Source: Dehalobacter restrictus DSM 9455 | Lineage (GTDB): Bacteria > Bacillota > Desulfitobacteriia > Desulfitobacteriales > Syntrophobotulaceae | Assembly (NCBI RefSeq): GCF_000512895.1 | Contig: NZ_CP007033.1 | Span: forward strand, 2,839,001-2,903,000 | Length of the DNA: 64,000 bases | Direction of reading: 5' to 3' | Program-made: the position numbers and the translations under genes | The notes under the pieces: generated by a model | Seen by the model: the letters and a program-made list of their open reading frames with translations, nothing else | Told to the model about the DNA's origin: nothing | The model's database searches: none | Shown here: one piece after another, positions 50,795 through 60,200 of the stretch | Numbering within the stretch: position 1 is the stretch's first letter | Layout of the letters: each line of letters begins with the position of its first letter

Positions 50795-52283
50795 TCGCCT
50801 CGATCATACTATCCAATGTTGCCTTTTCGGCAACAACACACTTCATCCCATGGCTTCGGGCGGCTTTGGCTGTTTCTTCACCGATACAAACTGCCGTTAC
50901 TTTTTCAAAATTAAGCTGCGGCAGGGCATTGACAAATCCGCCTACTGTCGAAGCACTTGTAAATGCAGCATAATCAAAATCATAAGATAAGATCGCTTCT
51001 TTCGCAAAAATGTTGCTATCTGATTCATAGAACGTGTCATAAACCGGAATATCTTCATAGCAGATTGCAGCTTGATCAAAAATGCGGTTTAGATCTTCCG
51101 ATCCTTCCCTGGCCCGTAAGACCAACACTTTTTCTCCAGGTGCCAGAACGTTGACGAGGCCGCTGGCAAGGCTGGCGACGTTATAGCTTTCTGGCATATA
51201 CTCAATGCGAATGCCGCGCTGGGTAAACACCTTGGCCGTTCCGGCTCCGATAACCGCGATCTTAATCCCGTACAGGTCGCGGATGTCTCTCCCCGTTTCG
51301 AGCATTCTGTCAAAGAGAACCTCTACGCCGGCCGCGCTGGAAAAAACAAGCCAGTTATATTCTTTGATCCGCTCCAGTGCAGCATTAAATGCTTTATTGT
51401 CGCTTATTGGTCTGGTTTGGATACATGGGAATTCCAAAGCTTCCCCGCCAAGATCTCGCACCTTCTGACTAAGGACGGAATTAAGCTTTTCCGGACGTGT
51501 TACCACGACACGTTTACCTGCAAGCGGACGCTCCCCTGCCCATTCGAAGTTCTCGGACAAGGAACAGACCTGGCCGATTACGATAACAGATGGGTTGCGG
51601 ATTTCCGCCTTTGCAGCGTCACCTGGCAGGTTGCCGACTGTTGTCAGAAGCTTGCGCTGTCTTGCTGTCGTCCCTCTTTCGATAACCGCCGCCGGCATAT
51701 CCGAAGCCATTCCAGCATCCAGCAGCCCTTCGGAAATACTTTCGATCGCCGATACTCCCATCAGGAATACCAATGTTCCTTTCATGTTTACAGCAGCCTG
51801 AAAATCAATATTCGGAGTCTCGCCCTCTTTTGTATGTCCTGTAATGATATGCAGGGAAGAACAAAAGTCCCTGTGGGTTACCGGAATTCCTGCATAAGCA
51901 GGAACCGCGATGGCCGATGTTACCCCCGGTACTACCTCGAACGGAACCTGATGTTCATGAAGCAGTTCCAATTCCTCTCCGCCACGTCCGAACATAAACG
52001 GATCTCCGCCCTTCAGACGAACGACTGTCCTGCCTTCCAGGGCTTCTTCCAACAGAATCCGGTTGATCTCGTCCTGCGGAATACGATGATAGGTCGGCAG
52101 CTTGCCGACATCTATTTTTTTTGCGTCTTTAGGGATTAAATTAAGGATTTCAATACCTACGAGCTTGTCGTAGATGACAACCTCTGCATTCTGAAGAACA
52201 CGCAGCCCTTTTACGGTGAGCAGTCCTGCATCAGACGGGCCTGCCCCAACCAGCCAAACTTTCCCTGTTCTCTTTTGCTCCAT
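50781..52283 (-). CDS. cobA-hemD: Uroporphyrinogen III C-methyltransferase / uroporphyrinogen-III synthase fusion
   Basis: 500 residues. N-terminal CobA (1-245): VGAGPSDAGLLTVKG, YDKLVG, VVRLKGGDPFMFGRGGEEL, EVVPGVTSA, making precorrin-2. C-terminal HemD (about 255-500), low conservation as usual. The CobA-HemD fusion is common in Clostridia. Confidence 0.95.
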   Translation of the reverse strand: MEQKRTGKVWLVGAGPSDAGLLTVKGLRVLQNAEVVIYDKLVGIEILNLIPKDAKKIDVGKLPTYHRIPQDEINRILLEEALEGRTVVRLKGGDPFMFGRGGEELELLHEHQVPFEVVPGVTSAIAVPAYAGIPVTHRDFCSSLHIITGHTKEGETPNIDFQAAVNMKGTLVFLMGVSAIESISEGLLDAGMASDMPAAVIERGTTARQRKLLTTVGNLPGDAAKAEIRNPSVIVIGQVCSLSENFEWAGERPLAGKRVVVTRPEKLNSVLSQKVRDLGGEALEFPCIQTRPISDNKAFNAALERIKEYNWLVFSSAAGVEVLFDRMLETGRDIRDLYGIKIAVIGAGTAKVFTQRGIRIEYMPESYNVASLASGLVNVLAPGEKVLVLRAREGSEDLNRIFDQAAICYEDIPVYDTFYESDSNIFAKEAILSYDFDYAAFTSASTVGGFVNALPQLNFEKVTAVCIGEETAKAARSHGMKCVVAEKATLDSMIEAIAQE

Positions 52284-53180
52284 TTATCTTACCTCCGCAA
52301 ATAGTCTCGTTGCCAACCTGTATCCTATTCCCGCCGCATCCCTGCGGTCGCCGGTCATGCTGCCTTTGGCCTTTTCACCGGTTTCAACATCGACATAGAG
52401 GCCGGTGATCCTGACTTCTGTACCATGCACTTCGGCAAATGCCGCAGCAGGTGAACTGCACCCGCCGTCAAGTTTTTGAATAAAGGCTCTTTCAGCCAGG
52501 GCTGCCGTCTGAGCATCTTTGTCGTTGATACACGCCAAAAAGTTGAGATCCTCGCCTTTTCTGCCCTGAATCGCCAGGATTCCCTGTCCGGCAGAGGGGA
52601 TCATTTCCTCAGTGGAAAACACCCTACTGATACGGTTTTCCAGTGACAGCCGCTTAAGTCCTGCGAAAGCCAGCAGCAGAGAACTGAATTCACCCTCGTC
52701 CAGCTTTTTGAGCCGGGTAAGTACGTTGCCCCGCACAGGCTTGACATCTAAACCGGGATACAGATCTAAAAACTGGATTGTTCGGCGTGCGCTGGAACAG
52801 CCAACAGCCTTTTCTTTGTCTAGATTTTCTATAGATCCTGTCCCCTGCGGCAGAACCAGTACGTCCCGAGGATCTTCTCTTTTAGAAAATGCCGTAATCG
52901 GCAGGTCCTCCGGTATTTCTGCCGGCATATCCTTTAAACTGTGAACAGCGATATCAATTACACCTTGACAGAGCGCCCTGTCCAGTTCTTTCACAAAAAG
53001 ACCTTTTCCGCCAATTTTGTCCAGCGTCTGTTCCAAGATTATGTCCCCTGTGGTCTTCATAGTAATAAGTTCCAGTTCCAGTTCCGGATGATTTTTCCTG
53101 ATTTGTTCCATAACAATTTGCGACTGGATCACCGCCAGCCTGCTTTCCCGGCTACCGATGATTATTTTTCTTTTTCCCAT
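52284..53180 (-). CDS. hemC: Hydroxymethylbilane synthase
   Basis: 298 residues. IIGSRESRLAVIQSQ, TTGDIIL, FVKELDRAL, SSARRTIQFL and the dipyrromethane cofactor Cys in LDGGCSSPAAAFA. Directly upstream of cobA-hemD. Confidence 0.96.
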   Translation of the reverse strand: MGKRKIIIGSRESRLAVIQSQIVMEQIRKNHPELELELITMKTTGDIILEQTLDKIGGKGLFVKELDRALCQGVIDIAVHSLKDMPAEIPEDLPITAFSKREDPRDVLVLPQGTGSIENLDKEKAVGCSSARRTIQFLDLYPGLDVKPVRGNVLTRLKKLDEGEFSSLLLAFAGLKRLSLENRISRVFSTEEMIPSAGQGILAIQGRKGEDLNFLACINDKDAQTAALAERAFIQKLDGGCSSPAAAFAEVHGTEVRITGLYVDVETGEKAKGSMTGDRRDAAGIGYRLATRLFAEVR

Positions 53181-53242
53181 TCGGCTACCTCTATTTCCGT
53201 TTTAGTCAAAAGTTAATAACTGTTTTTTGTTTCCTTTTGTGA

Positions 53243-54574
53243 TTACAATTCCATGCGTTCATTCATGTATAGCCTCAGCTTTTCTGCCGTCTTCTTGACC
53301 TTCGCATGGTCTTCCCCGCTGGCCGTGAGTCCAATCACCATATTTCCCTTCCTGACCACTGCCGGGAAATAGAACGTACATAGCTCCTTACGATCTGCGA
53401 CACTGACAGGGATTCCATACCGGGTGCATTCTTCGGCAATTTGACGGTTTACTTGTGTTTCATTGGTTACTGCCAGAACCAGGTCAGCCCCATTACAGTC
53501 CCCTTCCTGATACTTGCGACAGAGCAAAGTGACTTTTTCATTACCTGCCAATTCTTGTTTAAGCTCCGGGACAAGTTCAGGCGTAATCACGGTAATGTTG
53601 GCATCAAACGGCAGTAATGTTCTGATTCTTCTTGCCGCAATCTTTCCGCCCCCGAAGACAACAATCTTTTTATTCTGAAGAGAAACAAAAAGCGGAAACC
53701 AAGGCTGATTCGGACGCTGTTCCAGAGAATAGTCCCTGGCAAGCTTCTGCAAAATCTGTTCCTTGTTGTAAAACGTATGCTGTTGCGCATCTTCTTTCTC
53801 ATCTATTTTACCCGAACGTTTCAATATCTCCAGTTGTTCCGGCCGCCTGATTAGAATCACTGTAATTCCCAGCTCGCGCGCTGCTTCAATTTTTTCCTGG
53901 AATCCTCCGGTCTCTCCGGAGTCTTTTGTCACCAGAAATCTTGCTTGGGATGCTTTCAGCATGGCAATGTTCAGCTCTTTGGAAAATGGGCCCTGCATAT
54001 AGCTTATATTAGACTTCTTAAAGCCCAGCTTTTCACACTTCTCCATTACATCCTGCATCGGAAGGACCCTGGCAAATACCCGCTCCTGATAGTCCTTGAT
54101 TCCGGTAAACGTTTCAATCTCCTTGCTTCCGCAGCTCAGAAAGATGTTCCCGGTCTTATCATTTAATACCCGTACCGCATCCTCGCTGTTGTCCGCATAA
54201 ATCATGTTTTCCAATATATTTGCGTTAAATGACGGATTATTCGAGACCAATCTGCCCGGTTCCCTTTGCAGACGGATATAGTCCGTTGCGGTTTCGCGGC
54301 AAGCTTCGCAGATATTGTCCGTGACAATTCGGGCGTAAGGATGTGTTGTATCAATGACACAGTCCGGCTGAACCTCCCGAATGAAGGCGATCATTTCTTC
54401 CCGGTCCAAACGTCGCGCTTGGATGTGAAGATTTTGATACGGTTCGATCAGCTCCCTGCCATAATCCGTGGCCACTGAAACATACACTTTTGCATTACTT
54501 CGCCGCAGCTCATCAATCAGCTCCCTGCCTTCAGTTGTCCCGGCAATGATCCAAAATACCGGCATTTTCATCAT
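53243..54574 (-). CDS. cbiJ: Cobalt-precorrin-6A reductase fused to precorrin-2 dehydrogenase
   Basis: 443 residues. CbiJ/CobK half (1-260): WIIAGTTEGRELIDEL, IDTTHPYA, VTKDSGETGG. C-terminal half (about 290-443): LFVSLQNKKIVVFGGGKIAARRI, a Rossmann dehydrogenase of the Met8/SirC type, oxidising precorrin-2 to sirohydrochlorin. The two activities act before and after the cobalt insertion steps. Start overlaps the cbiH stop (ATGA). Confidence 0.92.
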   Translation of the reverse strand: MMKMPVFWIIAGTTEGRELIDELRRSNAKVYVSVATDYGRELIEPYQNLHIQARRLDREEMIAFIREVQPDCVIDTTHPYARIVTDNICEACRETATDYIRLQREPGRLVSNNPSFNANILENMIYADNSEDAVRVLNDKTGNIFLSCGSKEIETFTGIKDYQERVFARVLPMQDVMEKCEKLGFKKSNISYMQGPFSKELNIAMLKASQARFLVTKDSGETGGFQEKIEAARELGITVILIRRPEQLEILKRSGKIDEKEDAQQHTFYNKEQILQKLARDYSLEQRPNQPWFPLFVSLQNKKIVVFGGGKIAARRIRTLLPFDANITVITPELVPELKQELAGNEKVTLLCRKYQEGDCNGADLVLAVTNETQVNRQIAEECTRYGIPVSVADRKELCTFYFPAVVRKGNMVIGLTASGEDHAKVKKTAEKLRLYMNERMEL

Positions 54575-55198
54575 TTCTTATATCCTCTCGGTGTCACCAG
54601 TTTGTTGTTGATTACCCTTGTCTGTGAATTCCCGATGATGACAGTCGTAAACATATCAACTTTCTTTTCTCTCAATTCAGTCAGGCTGGAGACAATTTCA
54701 TAATTCTCGCCCTCTCTGCCAATGCTGCGGACAATGCCCGCCGGCAGGTCAGCATCCTGATGGCGCATCACAATATCGCAAGCCTTTTTCAAATAATCGT
54801 GCCTTTTGATACTCGATGGGTTGTATAGTACAATGACAAAGTCTCCCTGGGCTGCCGCTGCAGGCCGCTGTGATTCCTGGTATCACTTCGACCTCAAGGA
54901 AAGGATACGGCTCTGCAAGCTCCAGTACGATTCCCGCCATGCCATAAACTCCGGCATCCCCGCTCGAGACCACAGCAACCGTTGCGCCTTCCAGCGCCTT
55001 TTCAACCGCGGTCCTGCAGCGATCTACCTCTTTCTTCATCGGCGTAGCAATAAACTTTTTATCCGGGAACTGATCCTTGATTAAATCGATATAAAGCGTA
55101 TACCCGACTAAAATATCACTTTTTCTAAGTGCTTCCTGTGCACGGTTTGTCATTTGTTCCGGTCCGCCTGGCCCTAATCCTACGACATATATTTTCAT
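54571..55198 (-). pseudogene. cbiH: Cobalt-factor III C17-methyltransferase with internal frameshifting deletion
   Basis: The N-terminal 115 residues are normal (IYVVGLGPGGPEQMT, SSGDAGVYGMAG, EVIPGITAACSG). Then the expected section around SLSDLLTPW is missing and the frame is shifted: the correct continuation AAQGDFVIVLYNPSS lies in another frame and runs to the stop at 54571. The junction is at about 54850 in a GCGGCAGC repeat. The present 628 bases plus about 101 missing would give 242 codons, the normal CbiH size. CbiH methylates C17 and contracts the ring, so the pathway is blocked. This is the only broken gene in the operon, and it matches the cbiH lesion I recall for Dehalobacter restrictus. 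Confidence 0.93.
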
Positions 55199-55206
55199 TG
55201 CCCTTC

Positions 55207-56448
55207 TTACCTAACTACTTTCTCTAAATTTGTAAAACATTCATCCCACAGATCCCGGTCAATACTGTCCCTAAACCCAAATAGCACCGAACTTACTGCC
55301 TTTTCTGCCACTTGCGCCAACCTGTTTTCAAAGGATGCTTTGTCTTGGTCGCTTAAATTCAGGTACGCAAGATCTTTTTGCAAATTCCGGCATATCCTTT
55401 CCGATGTTGAATTGGATATGCTTTGCAGGAGCGGCAGATAACTGCGGATTTCAAATGATTCTATAAATTTGTCGATATGTTCATCAATAATTTCATAAGC
55501 CGCTGCTAAAGCGTTCTGGTTTCTGAGCTCTGCCTTCCCGAGACCCAGATTGTCCATATCCAGTAACGTAATATTTTCCATATCCCCGACCTTCGGTTCG
55601 ATATCCCTCGGTACTGCCAGATCACAAAAGATTCTTGGCCTGTGATTCTGCGCCAGGGCTGGAATTAAGGCATCAGCTTTAATCGTATAATGTGGGCTGG
55701 ACGTCACGCTTACCACCACATCCATGTCGGCTATCACCGTGTGGCGTTTTTCGTAATCCACGCCCGTACATTGTTTCGGCAATAAATAAGCCCCGTGTTT
55801 ACGCTGCCTCAAGGTGATCAAAACCTCCGCCCCGCAGTCTGCAAGCTGCGCGGCGACAATCTTTCCCATTTCGCCGTTGCCAATGACCAGACACCGCTTT
55901 TCCCCCAAGTCAGGAAAGACTTCCTGGATCCGCTCCAGAGCTTTCGTTGCTACCGATACATCCGTCGTCGTCAGCTGAATCTGTGTTTTTACCTTCTTCG
56001 CTGAGGTTATGGCCATCTGAAAAAGTTTTTCCAGATAAAGGTCAGCAGTACCTGTCTCTCTGGCCTCTTCAATGGCTTTTTTAATTTGGGACAAAATTTG
56101 GCTTTCTCCCCAAATCTGAGACTTCAATCCGCAGGCAGTTTGAAAGAGGTGAACAAAGGCCTCACGGGACTGCCGAATAACAAATAAGCGCTCATATTTA
56201 TCCCTGTCTTCCTTCTCAATTCGCTTCAGACCGTAGAGAATTTCTTTCAAATTAACTAGAGATCCTTCATTTTCGCTGACCCATAGCTCCGTACGGTTGC
56301 AGGTGGATATAATTACAGCGCCTTCCACACCATAATTATTTACAGCAGCCTCCATGGCCTGTCTGCTTTGAATCGGTGTAAAGGCAAACATTTCGCGTTC
56401 CTTTAATGATGCTTTTTCATGATCGATCCCGATCATTCTAATATTCAA
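55207..56448 (-). CDS. hemA: Glutamyl-tRNA reductase
   Basis: 413 residues from TTG 56448, chosen for GGAGGG upstream. First step of the C5 route. Catalytic Cys50 in IISTCNRTELW, and LVIGNGEMGKIVA (NADPH site). C-terminal dimerisation helices are complete. Confidence 0.95.
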   Translation of the reverse strand: MNIRMIGIDHEKASLKEREMFAFTPIQSRQAMEAAVNNYGVEGAVIISTCNRTELWVSENEGSLVNLKEILYGLKRIEKEDRDKYERLFVIRQSREAFVHLFQTACGLKSQIWGESQILSQIKKAIEEARETGTADLYLEKLFQMAITSAKKVKTQIQLTTTDVSVATKALERIQEVFPDLGEKRCLVIGNGEMGKIVAAQLADCGAEVLITLRQRKHGAYLLPKQCTGVDYEKRHTVIADMDVVVSVTSSPHYTIKADALIPALAQNHRPRIFCDLAVPRDIEPKVGDMENITLLDMDNLGLGKAELRNQNALAAAYEIIDEHIDKFIESFEIRSYLPLLQSISNSTSERICRNLQKDLAYLNLSDQDKASFENRLAQVAEKAVSSVLFGFRDSIDRDLWDECFTNLEKVVR

Positions 56449-57496
56449 AGCTAACCCTCCATTCCTTCTGAGCAAGAGCTATTGTTACACCATTCCCGGA
56501 TACTTTTCGGCTAATCAGCCCTCCGCCTGCGCTTACCATTAAGGCAGCCCGCTCACAGACATTGCCGACACCGGTAATACTACTTACAAATTCCGATTCT
56601 GTATACTTGCCTGGTACGGAAAGAAGTTCATCTGAACTAAAAAAATGCAGTGGCAGATTATTTTTTGCGGCAAAATCAAGCAGCCCCTGTTCTTTTGTTT
56701 TGAGGTCAATACTGGCAATACCCGCAATGGCCTGAAAGCTGATGCTGTTCCTGCTCAACTGCTCAAGGACAAGATCCTCAATACGCTGCAGCGGCGTACC
56801 CCTTCGGCAGCCAATTCCGAGATACACCGTCCGGGGAACGATATTCAGCGTTATGGGATAGGGTTCTAATCTGTCATTCAGAGAAACACAAATGCCAATA
56901 TCCATGTTGTTTTCATTCTTCTCCAATAAACGCGGCATCTCTCCTTCTATGTCCAGCTCGCTATAAAACCCGACCGGCTTTTCTGCCAATAGTCGTGCCG
57001 AAATTTCTTTCGCTGCTTTCAGATCCGAAATCCAGGCGTCATGGAAAGCTGCCCATTCATCGACCGAAAAAAGCCTGTTTATATCCGTTGCAGTCGTTAT
57101 CACAGGGATTGCGTTTAGCGCTTCGGATATCCTGTCCGCCAGCATGTTGGCGCCGCCGATGTGGCCGGAGAGGAGCGGTATAACGAACCGTCCCTTTTCG
57201 TCAATACATAAAACGGCCGGATCTTTCGTCTTGTCCTGAACAAAGGAGGCGATTGCCCTGACGGCAATCCCGCAGGCCCCAACAAAAATTAGCGCATCTT
57301 TTTCTGCAAACTGTCTGCCTGTGAACACCTTTAAATCCGGGGCAATGGGCTCTGCCATGCCGGCTGTATTGACGGCCCCGGTAAGTTTTTCCGGCTGATA
57401 GCAGGCGGTATGATTACCTTGAGCATCCAACAGCTCTTTTATTTTCAGGCTGAGAGCGACTCCATTGGCGGTAAAAGCCAGGATGCTTATCTTCAT
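56438..57496 (-). CDS. cbiG: Cobalt-precorrin-5A hydrolase
   Basis: Opens the delta-lactone of cobalt-precorrin-5A. 352 residues: CbiG N domain (1-130, ILAFTANGVALSLKI, CGIAVRAIA), linker domain, and C domain with LGIGCRRGTPLQ. Start is ATG 57496, overlapping the cbiF stop (ATGA). Confidence 0.94.
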   Translation of the reverse strand: MKISILAFTANGVALSLKIKELLDAQGNHTACYQPEKLTGAVNTAGMAEPIAPDLKVFTGRQFAEKDALIFVGACGIAVRAIASFVQDKTKDPAVLCIDEKGRFVIPLLSGHIGGANMLADRISEALNAIPVITTATDINRLFSVDEWAAFHDAWISDLKAAKEISARLLAEKPVGFYSELDIEGEMPRLLEKNENNMDIGICVSLNDRLEPYPITLNIVPRTVYLGIGCRRGTPLQRIEDLVLEQLSRNSISFQAIAGIASIDLKTKEQGLLDFAAKNNLPLHFFSSDELLSVPGKYTESEFVSSITGVGNVCERAALMVSAGGGLISRKVSGNGVTIALAQKEWRVSFEY

Positions 57497-58278
57497 TTCA
57501 AATCCTCGGTCCAAGAAGGCAGTGGATCGTTTCCTTCCCGGAATTCATGCGTAAATGCCGGATCGTAAAGTTTAGATCTTTCGAAGTCGTTTCCCAAAAA
57601 TCTGCCCACTAGAATCAAGGCCGTTTTGGTAATATGGTTCTCTTTAGCTGTTCTCGCCAATGTCCCTACCGTACAGCGGAACTGCTTCTCATCCGGCCAG
57701 GTTGCCTTATAAACAATCGCTGCCGGAGTGTCAGCGGCGTAACCGCCTTCCATAAGCTTGGTACTTAAGTTTTCCAGCATCCCTGTACTTAAGAAAATTG
57801 CCATGGTCGCCTGATGCGACGCCAGGAGAGCAATGTCTTCCTTAGGCGGTACCGGGGTTCTTCCTTCCATGCGGGTAATAATTACAGTTTGGCTGATATC
57901 CGGCAATGTATACTCCTTCTTCAAGGAGGCAGCAGCTCCGAAAAACGAGCTGACTCCAGGTACGACTTCGTAATACAGGCCCTCGGCATCAAGCAGATCC
58001 ATCTGCTCACGGATCGCCCCGTAAATGCTTGGATCGCCGGTATGCAGACGCACGACCAGTTTACCTGCCCGGGTGGCAGGAACCATCACAGCAAGCACCT
58101 CTTCCAGTGTCATCCCGGCACTGTCGTAAACGGTGCATTCCTTCTTCGTAACATTCAATAGCTCCGGGTTGACCAGCGAGCCTGCATAAATCACAACATC
58201 GGCCTGTTCCAAAAGCGTCTTTCCGCGAACCGTGATTAAATCTACCGCGCCCGGACCGGCCCCAATAAAATAAATCAT
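57493..58278 (-). CDS. cbiF: Cobalt-precorrin-4 C11-methyltransferase
   Basis: 261 residues from ATG 58278. FIGAGPGAVDLITVRG, VVRLHTGDPSIYGAI, EVVPGVSSFFGAAA: canonical corrin methylase, CbiF/CobM type. Overlaps the cbiL stop (ATGA). A longer upstream frame is not supported. Confidence 0.95.
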   Translation of the reverse strand: MIYFIGAGPGAVDLITVRGKTLLEQADVVIYAGSLVNPELLNVTKKECTVYDSAGMTLEEVLAVMVPATRAGKLVVRLHTGDPSIYGAIREQMDLLDAEGLYYEVVPGVSSFFGAAASLKKEYTLPDISQTVIITRMEGRTPVPPKEDIALLASHQATMAIFLSTGMLENLSTKLMEGGYAADTPAAIVYKATWPDEKQFRCTVGTLARTAKENHITKTALILVGRFLGNDFERSKLYDPAFTHEFREGNDPLPSWTEDLK

Positions 58279-58976
58279 CTGACAATCTCCTTTTCTTTCA
58301 CAATGATCGTGGAAAAATAGCTTGCTTTCCCCTCGGCTGCACTGATATCTTTTATAACTCTCTCTGACGGCATCCCGCAGCATTCCACCATCTGGGTATG
58401 CTTAACCAGATCTTTGCTGATAAGCTCTTCCTTAACCTTGCCAAATTCCTTTCCTGATTTCATCAGCACCTTGGTTCCGCCCCAGTCCAGGTAATCAAAG
58501 GATCCTTCATAGGATGCGGGGATAATGTGCAGCGGCTGGGCACCCTCGCAGAGAGGCACATTGAGTCTTGCTGCTACAGCACAGAAGGACGGGACCCCCG
58601 GAATCAGCCGGGCATCATAGCCTGCTTCCAAAACCCGGTTATGCAGATAAATATATGTGGAATAGATCGATGGATCCCCCAGCGTAAGAAAAGCCACAGA
58701 TTTGTTTTGTTTGAGCTGGTCAATGATCTGTTCAGCTGCTTCCTGATGGCTTTGCTCCAGCATTTGGGCATCCCGTGTCATCGGCATGTAAAGTTCCAGT
58801 ATTTCTTTTGTGGAGAGGTCCACAGCCTGCTTGGCAATATTCCAGGCGGTCATTTCTTTTTCATCCGTGCGCGGAACAGCAATAAGCTCTGTCTCGCTGA
58901 TGATCCGGACGGCCTTTAAGGTCATCAGTTCAAAGTCTCCCGGACCTACGCCTATTCCGTATAATGCTGCTTTCAT
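58275..58976 (-). CDS. cbiL: Cobalt-factor II C20-methyltransferase
   Basis: 233 residues. YGIGVGPGDFELMTLKAV, FLTLGDPSIYSTY, LIPGVPSFCAVAA of the CbiL/CobI type. First methylation after cobalt insertion. Start overlaps the cbiD stop (ATGA). Confidence 0.95.
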   Translation of the reverse strand: MKAALYGIGVGPGDFELMTLKAVRIISETELIAVPRTDEKEMTAWNIAKQAVDLSTKEILELYMPMTRDAQMLEQSHQEAAEQIIDQLKQNKSVAFLTLGDPSIYSTYIYLHNRVLEAGYDARLIPGVPSFCAVAARLNVPLCEGAQPLHIIPASYEGSFDYLDWGGTKVLMKSGKEFGKVKEELISKDLVKHTQMVECCGMPSERVIKDISAAEGKASYFSTIIVKEKEIVR

Positions 58977-60181
58977 GATGGCTTCATCCTTTTTATTTTA
59001 TTGACTATTTCATCCGCCTGCGGTGTTTTGCCCAGGATACCCTGTTCATTGGAATACAGGATCACACCGGCTTTCACCTTATTCTGCAGGCGGTAATTCA
59101 CATATTCATCAATTTTTAACATGATGGACTCAAATACCTGGCTTCTAAGCCCGTGCCGGTCTAATACCGTAACGGCCTGCGGCGCTGTCAGGCTAGCCAT
59201 AATTTCTTTGACTGTCTCCTTCCCTGCGCCGTGTAAGGCAGCATGTACGGCGATAACTTCCATGCGGCAGTCCGCATAGCGGGAGTGGGTATTCATAATG
59301 CCCGCTGCCAGCTTGACCAATTTTCCGGCATGTCCGATCAGCAGCAGGCCGTCAAAGCCTAATTCCACAGTAAAATCCAGCATTTCACCGATATAATTGC
59401 TGCAGTGGATCAGAGAACTCTCCAGCCCCAGCGTACTGCGGACAAAAGTTTCACCGTAATTTCCAGGGCAGACCAGCAGATCTCTGCAGCCCTTTTCTTT
59501 CTGCTGATTCATCTCCAGTCGAATCGTATCGATCAGGGCCTTTTCGCTCATCGGCTCGACAATCCCTATTGTTCCCAGAATAGAGATTCCGCCAACAATG
59601 CCCAGCCGCGGGTTAAAGGTTTTTCTGGCAATGGCCTCCCCTTCCGGAACTGATATCGTAATTTCCAGGCCTCCCTCATAACCGTACTCGGCACAGACTT
59701 TCGCCACCTCCGCCATAATCATGCTTCTGGGAACAGGATTGATGGCCGGTTCTCCTATAGGACAGGCAAGCCCGGGCTTAGTGATTCTGCCGACGCCCTG
59801 GCCGCCATCGACCTGAATATTATTATGGTTCGCTCTGGCGACCGTCGCAAAAATAAGGATGCCGTTGGTCACATCTGGGTCATCGCCGCTGTCCTTTTTT
59901 ACAGCACACGTCACCTGGTCCCTGTCTCTCCGAACTTCCAGCACCTGCATCGCAACCGGTATTCCCTTCGGTGTCGCAATGGCTATTTCTGTACACAGGT
60001 CTCCTGAGAGCAGCATTACCGCCCCAGCCTTGGCAGCAGCAGCCGCACAGGATCCCGTAGTAAAGCCGCATCTCAGCCTCTTATTCTGTTTGATGACAAA
60101 GAGTTCACCGGATTGATTGTTTTGTGGATTGTTTTGTGGACTGTTTTGTTCATCGTTTAGATGGTGGATGTCATGATTCAT
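58973..60181 (-). CDS. cbiD: Cobalt-precorrin-5B C1-methyltransferase
   Basis: 402 residues. After an Asn/Gln-rich N-terminal extension (about residues 8-25), the family begins RCGFTTGSCAAAAAKAG. VGGISILGTIGIVEP and CPGNYGETF follow. The extension is encoded by a 12-bp tandem repeat. Confidence 0.95.
   Translation of the reverse strand: MNHDIHHLNDEQNSPQNNPQNNQSGELFVIKQNKRLRCGFTTGSCAAAAAKAGAVMLLSGDLCTEIAIATPKGIPVAMQVLEVRRDRDQVTCAVKKDSGDDPDVTNGILIFATVARANHNNIQVDGGQGVGRITKPGLACPIGEPAINPVPRSMIMAEVAKVCAEYGYEGGLEITISVPEGEAIARKTFNPRLGIVGGISILGTIGIVEPMSEKALIDTIRLEMNQQKEKGCRDLLVCPGNYGETFVRSTLGLESSLIHCSNYIGEMLDFTVELGFDGLLLIGHAGKLVKLAAGIMNTHSRYADCRMEVIAVHAALHGAGKETVKEIMASLTAPQAVTVLDRHGLRSQVFESIMLKIDEYVNYRLQNKVKAGVILYSNEQGILGKTPQADEIVNKIKRMKPS
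60115..60150. repeat. 12-bp tandem repeat at the 5' end of cbiD
   Basis: About three copies of gattgttttgtg (last one altered), in frame, encoding the Asn-Pro-Gln-Asn motif of the extension. Confidence 0.75.
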
Positions 60182-60200
60182 TATTTTTATATTCCTTCAA

